Shown one piece after another: positions 46,280 to 55,766 of a DNA stretch of 64,000 nt (position 1 is the first letter of the stretch; every line of letters starts with the position of its first letter). The stretch lies in assembly GCA_022828595.1 (NCBI GenBank), contig JAKGHH010000002.1, positions 67,738,383-67,802,382 on the forward strand. The letters run 5' to 3'. A program made the translations under genes and the position numbers. This DNA comes from Nelumbo lutea (Eukaryota; Streptophyta; Magnoliopsida; Proteales; Nelumbonaceae). The notes beneath the pieces were generated by a model that worked only from the letters and a program-made list of their open reading frames with translations, had not been told where the DNA came from and searched no databases.

Positions 46280-46843
46280 CCTTCCAAACTGAGCCTTAAC
46301 ATCTTTTATGTATTATAGACAAAACCTATGATACTAGAAGGACATGGTATGGGAAGAGCATTGACCAATCAAAGCACCCCCATGAATTTCAATGAATACC
46401 CCTGATTGGTCATCTTTTCTATGATACTGGTTGATTTGTTCTTTGACTATAAATTTTTCTCGTGATATATCATTTTGGTATCATAGTCAATCCCTATTAT
46501 AATATATTTAAATGCCCAAAATCTAAATTTTTTGGATGGAATTTTGAGATTTAGGTCAAATTTTGTTCTAACATTTCATGGAAATTAACTAATTAAGATG
46601 AAAAAGGGTGGAAGGCATAAAGAAAGGTCAGATGTATACAATGTAAAGTCTGTTGACTGAGCAATTGGTAAAGCACTAAATCTGTTCGGGCTTATAATCT
46701 GTATCTATAGTATATATAAAAATTTGGATATGGAGTGAAAGTTTTCTTTGGACTTAAGTTATCCTCTATTTCTTTGTCTAAAAAGGGTATAAAAGTCATT
46801 TTATTATAGTTTTAATGCCAACTTTAATGGTTATCTCTAATTG
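46280..46843. other. no gene recognised
   Basis: Spacer between Gypsy-B and the PIF/Harbinger-like element. A weak tRNA-like stretch near 46645-46690 was considered and not accepted. Confidence 0.4.
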
Positions 46844-46846
46844 TAA

Positions 46847-47774
46847 GGGTCCGTTTAGTTTGCAGGAATAGGGGTCTGTCCATTTCTTCCATAGCTCACC
46901 ATCCATATGTGCTTGTGTGACCTTGGATGAACTAGGAAACAAGGTTTTTAAAATCGACCCAGAGACCGAACTAGTCAGGGTTTCGTTTCCCGGGTCGAAT
47001 GGTTGGCCCATTCTAACAAAAAAAATAAAAAAATAAAAAAATAAAAAATGGTCAAAACCGTTGAACGGTTCGACCACCTAGGTCAGTGGTTTGCTGAACA
47101 AATCAACAGTTTTTTTTTACAAAAATCCGATTTTGGGAAAAAATGGAACCGGTCACCTGAATGGTTCCTGGTTTTTATGGTCTAACCATTCGGTTCTGTC
47201 TGATTTTGAAAACCATGCTAGGAACGAAGAAAAGTAAAAAAAAAAAAACAAAAGAAGAGGTATCTGGCAATGATAGCTATGGGTATATATATGAGATTAC
47301 CCACTAAATTTTCTAAAACAAAACCAACCATCTTGTCGAACACCCCCTAATTTTTCTTTAAGGCCCAAATACCATACTAAATTGTACTTGATGAAATTAG
47401 CTAGTGGATATGATGGAGAAGAGAAGGGTAGTTGTAATGCGTGCGCTCTCTCTCTCTCTCAACCTGGCTTTGGTTCGCATAAATAGGGGTCTAGAATTGG
47501 AATCGAAATGAATGGGCTCTTCCGATTCCAACTATTTGGTTGGGCGGAATCGGAATCCAATTCCCATTCCTATTGGAATGGCATTCCTCCATTTGAGGGA
47601 AAGGCCATTCCCTGACCCTCCCTTGGGAATGAAATCCCATTCCTGCTGATTTTATTCCCATTCCCATTCCTGTCCGAACCAAACAGACTATGAGAATGGA
47701 CCATTTCGATTCCGATTTTGGAGGATTTCAATTTCGATTCTGATTCTGGTTCCAACTACAAACCAAATGGACCC
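46847..47774. mobile_element. PIF/Harbinger-like non-autonomous element
   Basis: 928 bp with inverted ends GGGTCCGTTTAGTTTG on the left and GGGTCCATTTGGTTTG read inward from the right. The 3-bp duplication TAA is at 46844-46846 and 47775-47777. TWA duplications and GG(G/C)NCTGTTTGG-type ends are typical of PIF/Harbinger. There is no transposase. The inside holds repeated GGAATCGG/CCGATTCC motifs (47490-47750), a (CT)n run near 47445-47460 and a nested MITE. Confidence 0.8.
46941..47217. mobile_element. Mutator-type MITE nested in the PIF-like element
   Basis: 277 bp with inverted ends AAGGTTTTTAAAATC and CATGGTTTTCAAAATC. The imperfect 9-bp flanks are CTAGGAAAC (46932-46940) and CTAGGAACG (47218-47226). 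It contains A-rich (AAAAAAT)n and several GGTTCGACC/GGTC motifs. Assignment to Mutator rests on the duplication length. Confidence 0.6.
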
Positions 47775-47777
47775 TAA

Positions 47778-48837
47778 CTTCAATTATTACTTTCCACTTC
47801 ATTTAATCCCCTCTCATTAACTCTTATATTTAAAATTCATTCAAAAACAAAACCATTATTTATCCAAGTGGTGGCTAAGTAATTTAACCATCCAAATCAA
47901 ATTGATCAACTTGTAAGTCATAATTAGGTAATAAAATGTTTAAAACAGAAATAAATATAAAAAATATAAAAATGTAGGAAAAATTATATATTTATGATAT
48001 TTTATTAATCAAATTAAAAAAATAAGTGTAATAAACAAGAACTAATTTTATTGATGATGAAAATGATATACATAATTTAGAACTGACAAAAAATGAAATT
48101 GTTTTACTATTTGGCAACAATTAATGATTCAAATTTTGGGTAAAATATGTTAACCTTTAATGTCATAAATAAATAATAAAATATAAAAATAAAAAAGTAA
48201 AAAATACATAAATTTTGTAAAACATTTAGGCACATGTATAATATTGTATATTTACCATATTAAACAAAAAGTAAGTGTGGTATATCGGAATTATTTTTAT
48301 ACATAGAAGTACAAAAAATTATAAAAAATTGAACACATTTATAATTCTATATTTACACAACCATTAAAAATATGAATAAAATTGTGGAACTTTCTTTTTA
48401 CTAAAATGTTAATTTTAGAATTTAGTCCCTGTTTAAATGTGAGGTTTGAATTTTAAATTGAACAGTTACTTTTCACCTCATCCAATTCCCTCTATTTAAA
48501 TCATACATTTTTTTTTTATAATGATGAACAAAAAACGATACACAAAAAATACAACATTTCAAAAAGAAGAGTCTAGCCAAGTAAGTTGGTTTGTTAATGA
48601 TACTTGAAACTTCATAACTCAATCCGATTATCACATATTTGAATGAAGTGTTTATGTAATCAGATTTTGATACGATTAATAATTAAAAACAAAAAATAAA
48701 AATACATTAAGTTTATAGAAAATTTTGAATACATTATTACTATCATTATTATCATCTATAATTATCATGTACAAAGCGCATGTATACTTGCCAATTTGTT
48801 ATATGCCCCATGAGAACATTTGATATTTTCATCCACT
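47778..48837. other. AT-rich spacer, no gene
   Basis: Very AT-rich sequence without an appreciable open frame or a recognised repeat. Confidence 0.5.
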
Positions 48838-49094
48838 AAAATACAAAAACCTCCCTTGAGTTTTATGACAATCATAAAAATCTCCCCTATGTTTTCACTT
48901 TAGCAAAAACCTCCCCTATACCTTTTAGAAAATATGCAACTACCTCCCTTCCTAGATAGAAAACACAACATAATGTGGTTTTTTTTAAAATGCCTATGTT
49001 GCCCTTATACCTATCTATTTAGATGTATATTTATTAAACTATCCTCCAAAATACTATTCATTTTCTTTCTAAGAATTGAGAACCAGAGTCGTCT
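48838..49094 (+). repeat. left long inverted repeat
   Basis: Contains AAAACCTCCCTTGAG and AAAAACCTCCCCTATACC repeats, and ends near GAACCAGAGTCGTC. It pairs with 54672-54884 in inverse orientation. Confidence 0.65.
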
Positions 49095-49904
49095 CTCTCT
49101 CTCTCCCTCTCCGCCTTGGCCTTCTGTCTGGCCTTAGATACATGAAGATGCATCTCGACTTCTGCCTCTTTTTCCTTCCTAATCTCATATGCCATCTCCA
49201 CTCGATTGAGTCTTTGTTAGTTCCTTCTCCACCTGCAATTTCACAAACATTCACCACCACCCAAGGAAGATGAGAAACATGGGGGTTTCTTGGCCTCACC
49301 AGCCTGAGTGTGTCTCAAGGTATTTAGCTAACACAACTTGCATTTTGATTTCTTTGTCTTGCTCCAGTAATTCCAATGCTGAATATTGAATAAGATTAGA
49401 CTAGCTTGCAGAGATAGACAATTGGTGGGAGACGATAGCTGACAAGTCTGTCTTGAGTGTGTCTCAAGGTGTTTAGCTTACACATGTAAAGCATGTAAAA
49501 GTTGAATGTCCATGAAAGGGGGTGATTTAATTCGGAGACAAGACATGAATTGTTGAAAGACGATGGAACACCTTATGTAAGCTGGAGTAGCGATTAGAGA
49601 AGTCTGAGTCCCAATAGCACTTGTGGCACCCACCGATTTTGTTTAATTCCATGAGATGAATCCCCTTTGACTTATTACAATAATAAAGCTTTCACTTTCA
49701 ACTTTGTATTGAGAATTTCTTTTTTTTTTCTTTCTTTTTAAAACTGAATTGTCCGAAGTAAACCCATCAATCAAATTAAGCTTCATGCCAAACCCTTCAG
49801 TTAGAAATTATACTCAAGAAACGAGAAGGTATTCATCGTTGACCCTTGAAAAATGTAGCAAAACTATTAGCAATTTTAGGCTTGAGTACCCATTTGTCCA
49901 TTTG
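49095..49904. other. inner segment of the inverted-repeat element, no known gene
   Basis: A (CT)n run is followed by frames of 60-76 codons on both strands without a known domain. TGAGTGTGTCTCAAGGT(A/G)TTTAGCT occurs twice (about 49305 and 49455). It could be captured host sequence, but nothing recognisable was read. Confidence 0.35.
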
Positions 49905-49909
49905 AATAC

Positions 49910-50551
49910 TAATGAGGGTTATTTTGGACCCTCCACACAAATAACGACATGTGGACATCGTTGACAGTGCAACGCCGAGTCAGCAAGCCAGCTTGACAAA
50001 TCAGTATGTGTCACCCAACAACAGGTAAGCGGTTGAGCAGGGGCAAGCTTAAGTCACTGCCAACGCGAGCTTGCCCAAACCGTTCAACGCGCCACACCCT
50101 CGTAGGCGCCATTACTGTGACCATAGGAGCAGCTTGCCGAACTGTGTGTCATAAGACCTACGGGCGACCTATAACCACCACGTGAATCTAGCAACTGACA
50201 TACTGCCACACCTTGTATTGGGGAAACATCTCCTCTAAAGATTTAGAGATGTTGCCAAAGGCACCTGAACCCCAAATAACTATAAAAGGACCACAAAATC
50301 TGATCAAAAGGTATGTGCACTGGAGGTCTTAAGTTCTCACACATTCTCACAAAATTTCCATTATGACTTAAGCATCGGAGTGTTCTCCTGGTTAAAACCT
50401 ACCCAGGCACTCTCGCCCTTCTCTCTTTACAGCTCTTTCTAGTTCAGACACGTAGATACCAGCTCGACCGTGCAGCTCGGCATTGCTAGATCAGGACCTT
50501 GTTCGAGCCCAGTCACTACACATGAGGGAGCGACCATGTTGCGCATCATCA
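49910..50551 (+). repeat. Gypsy-C 5' LTR
   Basis: 642 bp. The first bases are TAATGAGGG where the 3' LTR has TGATGAGGG, so the canonical TG has become TA. It ends GCGCATCATCA. CTATAAAAGGACC near 50281 is a likely TATA box. Confidence 0.92.
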
Positions 50552-50572
50552 ATTGGTGTTGTCTATGGAAAG
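50552..50572 (+). promoter_or_regulatory. Gypsy-C primer binding site
   Basis: ATTGGTGTTGTCTATGGAAA follows the LTR and corresponds to the Gypsy-B site at 34265. Confidence 0.65.
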
Positions 50573-50599
50573 CGCAACAAAAAGCAAGAGTTCCCTTCT

Positions 50600-52325
50600 T
50601 TTATTATTTCTTGGAAATCCATCATTGGCATCCTCAAACAATCCATCTTCTAATAACGACATCAATGGCCAAATCCCCATTGTCACCATAGACCAGATCG
50701 ACGTTCCATTACCTCCAACTGAAGTATAAGACAATATTGATGTACCTCCTCTAGTTGTCGACCTTGCAGCAGCCCCGCGGAGGTTGACATTCAGCAGTTC
50801 AATGGCCTAGTACGATGTGTGCAGATCATGAATGAACAACTTAGGTCCTGGGAGAATAGATTTGCCTTCATGGTTGGATAGAAACAACAATAATAGCATT
50901 AACAACTACATCAGCAACAACAATACCCATAGGTACTGCTCCAACAGGTGCCACGAAACAACTAGCAACAACCACTCAACAGTCAACAAGTGCCCCCCAA
51001 CAACCAACAAGTACCACGCAATAACCCGAAAGTACCCAGAAATAACCAGTAGATCCTCCTCAGAATAATGGCTTGAATCGTGAAGACCCACCTCGCCTAC
51101 GGGTTCGTAGCTAGGTTCAAGTCCCTAACAAAGGTGACGATCAAGACCATGCTGAAGATGCAGCCCGAAATGATCTAGTCCCAACAGAATGCTGAGATGA
51201 GGTTCTTGTTGGGACCGACACTACCAACTCGACTGAAGGTACCAAGAAGAAGCACAAGAAGCGCACACACCATGCTGGTAAGAAGGTTCAGCTCGCCTGC
51301 GCAAGCGGTGAAGCCTAGCATGGAAAAAACAACATTGCTACTAGTAGGATGGTTTCCCTCTCTGAACCACTCTACTTGACACAAGAAACCCCACTAGCCC
51401 TTGAGATCCTTAAGGCCCCAAGACCAAAGAACTTCCGGGCCCCGACCCTGGAGTCCTACAAAGGTAAGACAGACCCGGTGGAGCATGCCAACAGCTTCCA
51501 AGCCCTCATGCTCCTTCATGGAGCAAGCGATGCCAGCATGTGTATAGCCTTCCCTACAACATTGAAAGAAGAAGCCTGACTCTGGTACTCTAGACTAACT
51601 CCCAGTTCTATAAAGTATTGGGACTAGTTCGCCAAACTTTTCATCAAACAGTTCACCACTAGTAGAAGACATTCCAATTTAGTGGGCCCTCACCGCACTG
51701 AAGAAGCAGGTTGCCGGCCAGAGGGCCGAACAGATGATCAACCACATCACCAGCATATACTAGGATGTTCATTCCACTAAATACCAAGAGAAAAGAAATT
51801 TTGATGCAAATCGAGTCCAATGACTATGTGAAATGGCCACCTAAAATGAGGGGAGATCTCACCACCCAAAACCCAAACAAATACTATCATTTCTACAAAG
51901 ACATAGGACATGACATAGAAAATTTTTGGAATTTGAAGATCTCATCAAAAGAGGCTACCTGGGGCACTTCATTAAATATGAATGATGACCTGAAGAGGGA
52001 ACTAGCTGGGAAGCACCCCAGGTCAACAGGGAGCAGGAGCTAGCTCCCCACAACTAGCAACCGCAAAAAACGCAGGTTCAAAGGACCATTAATGTAATCA
52101 CAGGAGGTTCAATAGTTGTTGGCTGCAACACATTGGCAAGCAAAAATATAGTAAGGGAGTTAGAACAAGAAGACCGCAATCTGTCCAAGTACCCTCAGAA
52201 GGAAGAAGTGATCTACTTCACTGATGATGATATGCGTGGGATCCAATACCCACACGATGACACCCTGGTGGTAGAACTGTTGATAAATGAATTCAGGGTG
52301 AAGAGAATTTTAGTAGATCCCGTAC
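50600..52325 (+). pseudogene. Gypsy-C gag and truncated protease
   Basis: Plus frames read as the same gag as Gypsy-B: PLALEILKAPRPKNFRAPTL and HANSFQALMLLHGASD at 51380-51540, then a knuckle-like YYHFYKDIGHDIENF near 51885. The start of protease follows at 52090-52320 (EEVIYFTDDDMRGIQYPHDD, then VKRILVD). It is cut at the protease active site: the residues after ILVD are no longer SGS but read into unrelated sequence. Stops and a frameshift near 51590 are present. It cannot supply pol functions. Confidence 0.85.
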
Positions 52326-52480
52326 AAGCGCTCCCCAGAGGAGCTTGATTCATCACCTAATCTACTGCCATACGACCTATCCTTAGTAAAACAATGAGAC
52401 AAGGCAAAAAAAATAGAAGTACTTACCAGAAAAACAAAGGAGAACCAAAAGTAATGACGACAAGACTCGAGATAAAGAGA
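52326..52480 (-). pseudogene. Gypsy-C antisense accessory gene, exon 1 remnant
   Basis: On minus the sequence near 52400-52326 reads GDESSSSGERLYG, matching MSSSESSGERV at the start of the Gypsy-B accessory gene. A donor-like GGTAAGT lies upstream at 52427-52421. The rest of the gene is deleted. The 115-codon minus frame that crosses this point includes leader sequence and is not the real protein. Confidence 0.6.
52421..52427 (-). promoter_or_regulatory. splice-donor-like site of the Gypsy-C accessory gene
   Basis: Reads GGTAAGT on minus, like GGTGAGT at 43551-43557 in Gypsy-B. Confidence 0.45.
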
Positions 52481-52607
52481 AATTGGAGCTCGCCAACGAG
52501 AAAACAAAGCTCGACTCGGCAGATCAGCACTGGACCCCAACTCCAGACTACCCTTCTTCTCCAGAAAATCCAAAAACAGTAGACGAGTGGGGACCTCAGC
52601 AGGGGCC

Positions 52608-52619
52608 CCATATTTATAG
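52608..52619 (-). promoter_or_regulatory. TATA box of the Gypsy-C accessory gene
   Basis: CTATAAATATGGGGCCCC on minus, closely like the Gypsy-B site at 43668-43677. Confidence 0.6.
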
Positions 52620-52819
52620 CTCACAAGGGACAAAACTGATGGCACAGATGAGGACAACAGTTAGCAGCCCGAGATCTGACGATGCAAATGTGTGATAGCC
52701 TGGCGATAGCAAGGAAAACAACACACAGGCTCAATGCTTGAGTGCACGCTCAAATTTGAATTCAAATGTGTGCTAAAAAACTGAACTTCCCACCAAAGCT
52801 CTCCTGAACGCGTGCGAGG

Positions 52820-53780
52820 TGTTAGACAGTGTATGCCCTTAGCTCCAATCAGAATGATGTACATTATGACATTTAATGTAAATGAATAAAGTACATATTT
52901 GATTCATGTTATTATGGTGTGTTTGTGTGTAATGCCCTTAAACTGGACACTTATGAGACTCGTGTTTGTTTAGAATCTTCACAGCCATTTGGATAGATCT
53001 GGGGTGATTTATCCTGCCAAGGTTGACACTTATGTGACACCAATTTGGTTGGGGTGGATTGTCTTAGCTGCCAGGGTGAGACCTGAGGTACATACAGTGT
53101 GAGTTTTCTTGAAACCTTGAATCGGACCAGAATTCCAGTATTGTCCTGGACCTTGGAGATAAATGGGCAAAACTGGAATGTTACACCTGATCCCTAGACT
53201 CGATTATGATACTACACCTGACCTTGATAATAGAGTGTCCAGATCCAAATACAAGATTTGGATTAGGAAACTCCTAATGGGATTAGGAGAACCTCTCTTT
53301 AAGGCTATAAATAGAGGAGAAGGGTGAACCTCATATCATCCTTCAGTCTTACTGATTCAAGAGAGAAGACAACATACAGTTGGATTGACGGCATCTTCTG
53401 CTTTTGTCTTCTCCTGCTATTGCCGCCATTACCAATTCGATCTCCACTTGTAGAAGCAATCAAGAAAGGGTTCTTAATATCACCTTTTGGCATAAAAGGT
53501 GATCTGAAGTCGTGCTCACTCGCCCTCCATCAGATTCTTGGTGAAGAATCAGGTTCTTGCTGAAGAGCCATCCTGTTGATTCTGCTCCACCCTATGCTAT
53601 GTTATCTTTAGTGGGAGCAGTCTTTGGTAATCTCCTTGGGCGTGAACACCTTCGTTGGGGGTTACTACTACTCCTTTTTAGAAGATTCTAGAAGGAACGA
53701 TCCAAACTACGTGCCCAAACTGGGTGAGCTGGACCGCTGACAAGGCAGACAAACCAAAATCACCCTAGAAGATCCTACTC
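52820..53780 (+). mobile_element. LTR of an unidentified family, nested in Gypsy-C
   Basis: Starts TGTTAGACAGTGTATGCCCT and shares long blocks with the minus-strand copy at 38468-39651. It keeps the promoter: AAGGCTATAAATAGAGGAG near 53305 is a good TATA box. The right end is unclear, somewhere between 53700 and 53790; no clean duplication was found. It has no coding content and is probably a solo LTR. Confidence 0.65.
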
Positions 53781-53822
53781 TCTTTGCTAGTTGGGCAGCG
53801 GTTCGAGAGGGGGGGGGGGAAT

Positions 53823-54472
53823 TGATGAGGGGCATTTTGGTTCCTGCACACAAATAACGACACATGGATGCTGTTGACAATGCAACACCGAGTCAGCAGG
53901 CCAGCTTGACAAATCAGCATGTGTCACCCAAATCAGGTAAGCGGTCGAGCTAGGGCGAGCTTGAGCCACTGTCAACGCGAACTCGCCCAAACCATTCCAC
54001 GCGCCATGCCCTCGTGGGTGCCGTCACCGCCGTTACTGTGACCATAGGAGCAGCTTGCCGAACTGTGTGCCACAAGACCCGTAGGCGACCTGTAACCGCC
54101 ATGCGAATCTAGCAACTGATATACTATCACACCTCGTATTGTGGAAACATCTCTGGTAAAGATTCAGAGAGGTTGCCCAAGACACCTGAATGCAAGATGA
54201 CTCTAAAAGGACCCCAAAATCTGATCAAAAGGTATGCGCCCTGAAGCTCTTAAGCTCTCACACATTCTCATAAAATTTCCATACTGACTTAAGCATTGGA
54301 GTGTCCTCCTAGGTAAAACCTACCCAGGTACTCTCACAATTCTCTCTTTACAACTCTTTCTTGCTCGGATATGCAGATACCGGCTTGGCCGTGCAACTCG
54401 GCACTGCCAGATTAGGACCTTGTTCAAGCCCAGTCACTAGACATGAGGGAACGATCAGATTTCACATCATCA
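53823..54472 (+). repeat. Gypsy-C 3' LTR
   Basis: 650 bp, starting TGATGAGGGGCATTTTGG and ending CACATCATCA, preceded by a run of 11 G's in the polypurine tract. ACTCTAAAAGGACCCC near 54196 corresponds to the TATA region of the other LTR but is mutated. Confidence 0.93.
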
Positions 54473-54671
54473 AATACTATTGTAACGAGTTGCAGCCTAG
54501 CTTTCAACCTTTTGCTTTTCCTATAAAGCAACTCCATCTTGACCTTTCATTTTTCTTGTAAACTATGTTTGAAGAGGGGGAGGGAATGGGAGCGACAGAT
54601 TGGTAGACCATGCCTTAAGCTCTTTGGAATTGCTTCTATTTATGAGAAAGGCCATGGGTATGCGATGGAAG

Positions 54672-54884
54672 GCTGACGGCTCAGGTTCTTAGTTCTTAGG
54701 AAGAAAATGAATAGTGTTTTAGAGGGAGGGCGAAATAGGTATTTGAAAAAATAAATACCTTAGGGCGGCTTATAGTTGCATAATTGGTAAAATGTATAAG
54801 TGAGAGTTTTGTTAAAGTGTAAACGTAGAGGAGGTTTGCATGATTGTCAGAAAATTAAGAAGAGTGTTTTTTTTTTGTATTTTC
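54672..54884 (-). repeat. right long inverted repeat
   Basis: Reverse-complement partner of 48838-49094. The best-conserved parts are near 54800-54880 (GGAGGTTTGCATGATTGTCAG) and 54690-54720. Confidence 0.6.
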
Positions 54885-55580
54885 GGCTACACGCTGAAAA
54901 CGTTTTTAATGGGCCAAGAAAGTACTTAAAATACAATTCCATTTCCAGCTGCCTGCTGATTTTGCCTCGTGTACTTGACGTCCGGGAAAAGTTGTATAAA
55001 TTTAGGGATTTATTCAATACAGATTTCTGATTTTCAATGCAGATCTATAACCAACAATCCGCACTTTATGCACCAACGCCTTGCCCATAAATTGACATCA
55101 ATTTCGAATTAACACCTATTTCGACAGTAATTTGAGTAGACTAAACATTAAATCATACGGTTGATGGCATGTTCTAGGCCTTTCGGTGATCATTAACCGC
55201 GTAGCATTTTTTGGATACTTGACATTTAACTGTCTCCTTTTTTTTTTCTTGAAGTACTGTAACTTACGACCAATTCAGCAATTCCTTTAGTGGCAAACGC
55301 ACAAAGAATACCACGGAGGAGATTATGTTTCAACTTTTTTTTTTATTTTTTATTTTTTGCGTGGTGACTAGGCAAAAACTATAATTTTATCAAGCTCGGC
55401 TTAGTTTTAGTCAAAAAGTACTTATAAGGAAAAAGACTTCCACTTCCGTCATTATAAGTTGTAAACAAGAACCTTTTTTGATGTACCCACTTTATATAGA
55501 ATAGGAAAATAGGGTGTGCCGAGGATGGTCGAGTTTGGAGTTAAAGACTAGATACGAATCGGATCTATGTCCAAAAGTGC
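54885..55580. other. no gene recognised
   Basis: AT-rich spacer up to the Copia-2 target duplication. Confidence 0.45.
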
Positions 55581-55585
55581 AAAAG

Positions 55586-55760
55586 TGTAAAAGCAGAGCT
55601 TTTCTGGTTTCTATTTTCTTGATTTTATTCATTGAGAATGTCAAGATATATACAATCTAATCTCCTACGTTTATAAGGATAAGATTATCGGAGACCGACT
55701 CCTGATTCAATTACAACAAAATGACTCCTAATTCAATCCTAAATCCTTGCAGTCCTAACA
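55586..55760 (-). repeat. Copia-2 3' LTR
   Basis: 175 bp, from TGTAAAAGCAGAG to GTCCTAACA on plus. It is followed by CCCCCCTCAAGTTGG, the reverse of the polypurine tract. Confidence 0.93.
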
Positions 55761-55766
55761 CCCCCC

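Larger units (their letters stand above)
49910..54472 (+). mobile_element. Gypsy-C, internally deleted Ty3/gypsy element
   Basis: 4563-bp element with two LTRs and the perfect 5-bp duplication AATAC (49905-49909 and 54473-54477). It has gag and the start of protease. The coding sequence then jumps straight to exon 1 and the promoter of the antisense accessory gene. RT, RNase H, integrase and most of the accessory gene are absent. A foreign LTR lies at 52820 to about 53780. The polypurine tract (GAGAGGGGGGGGGGGAAT) precedes the 3' LTR. LTR divergence by eye is about 10%. It belongs to the same family group as Gypsy-B. Confidence 0.92.
48838..54884. mobile_element. possible Mutator-like element with long inverted repeats, split by Gypsy-C
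   Basis: 48838-49094 (plus) and 54672-54884 (minus) are similar to each other, sharing TATGACAATCAT/CTGACAATCAT, ACTTTA(G/A)CAAAA and ACTATTCATTTTCTTTCTAAG-type stretches. They form inverted repeats of 210-260 bp. Between them, apart from Gypsy-C, lie about 0.8 kb at 49095-49904 and 0.2 kb at 54478-54671. Long inverted repeats around a short foreign inner segment are typical of Mutator-like or Pack-MULE elements. The exact ends and the 9-bp duplication were not found, so the class is inferred. Confidence 0.45.

Noticed and set aside
46640..46700. tRNA-like stretch with GACTGAGCAATTGGTAAAGC and GTTCGGGCTTATAATC
   Set aside because: The B box is poor, no stems could be drawn, and no A-rich tail or duplication follows.
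49069..49299. 76-codon minus-strand frame rich in Arg
   Set aside because: No domain; it crosses a (CT)n run and the edge of the long inverted repeat.
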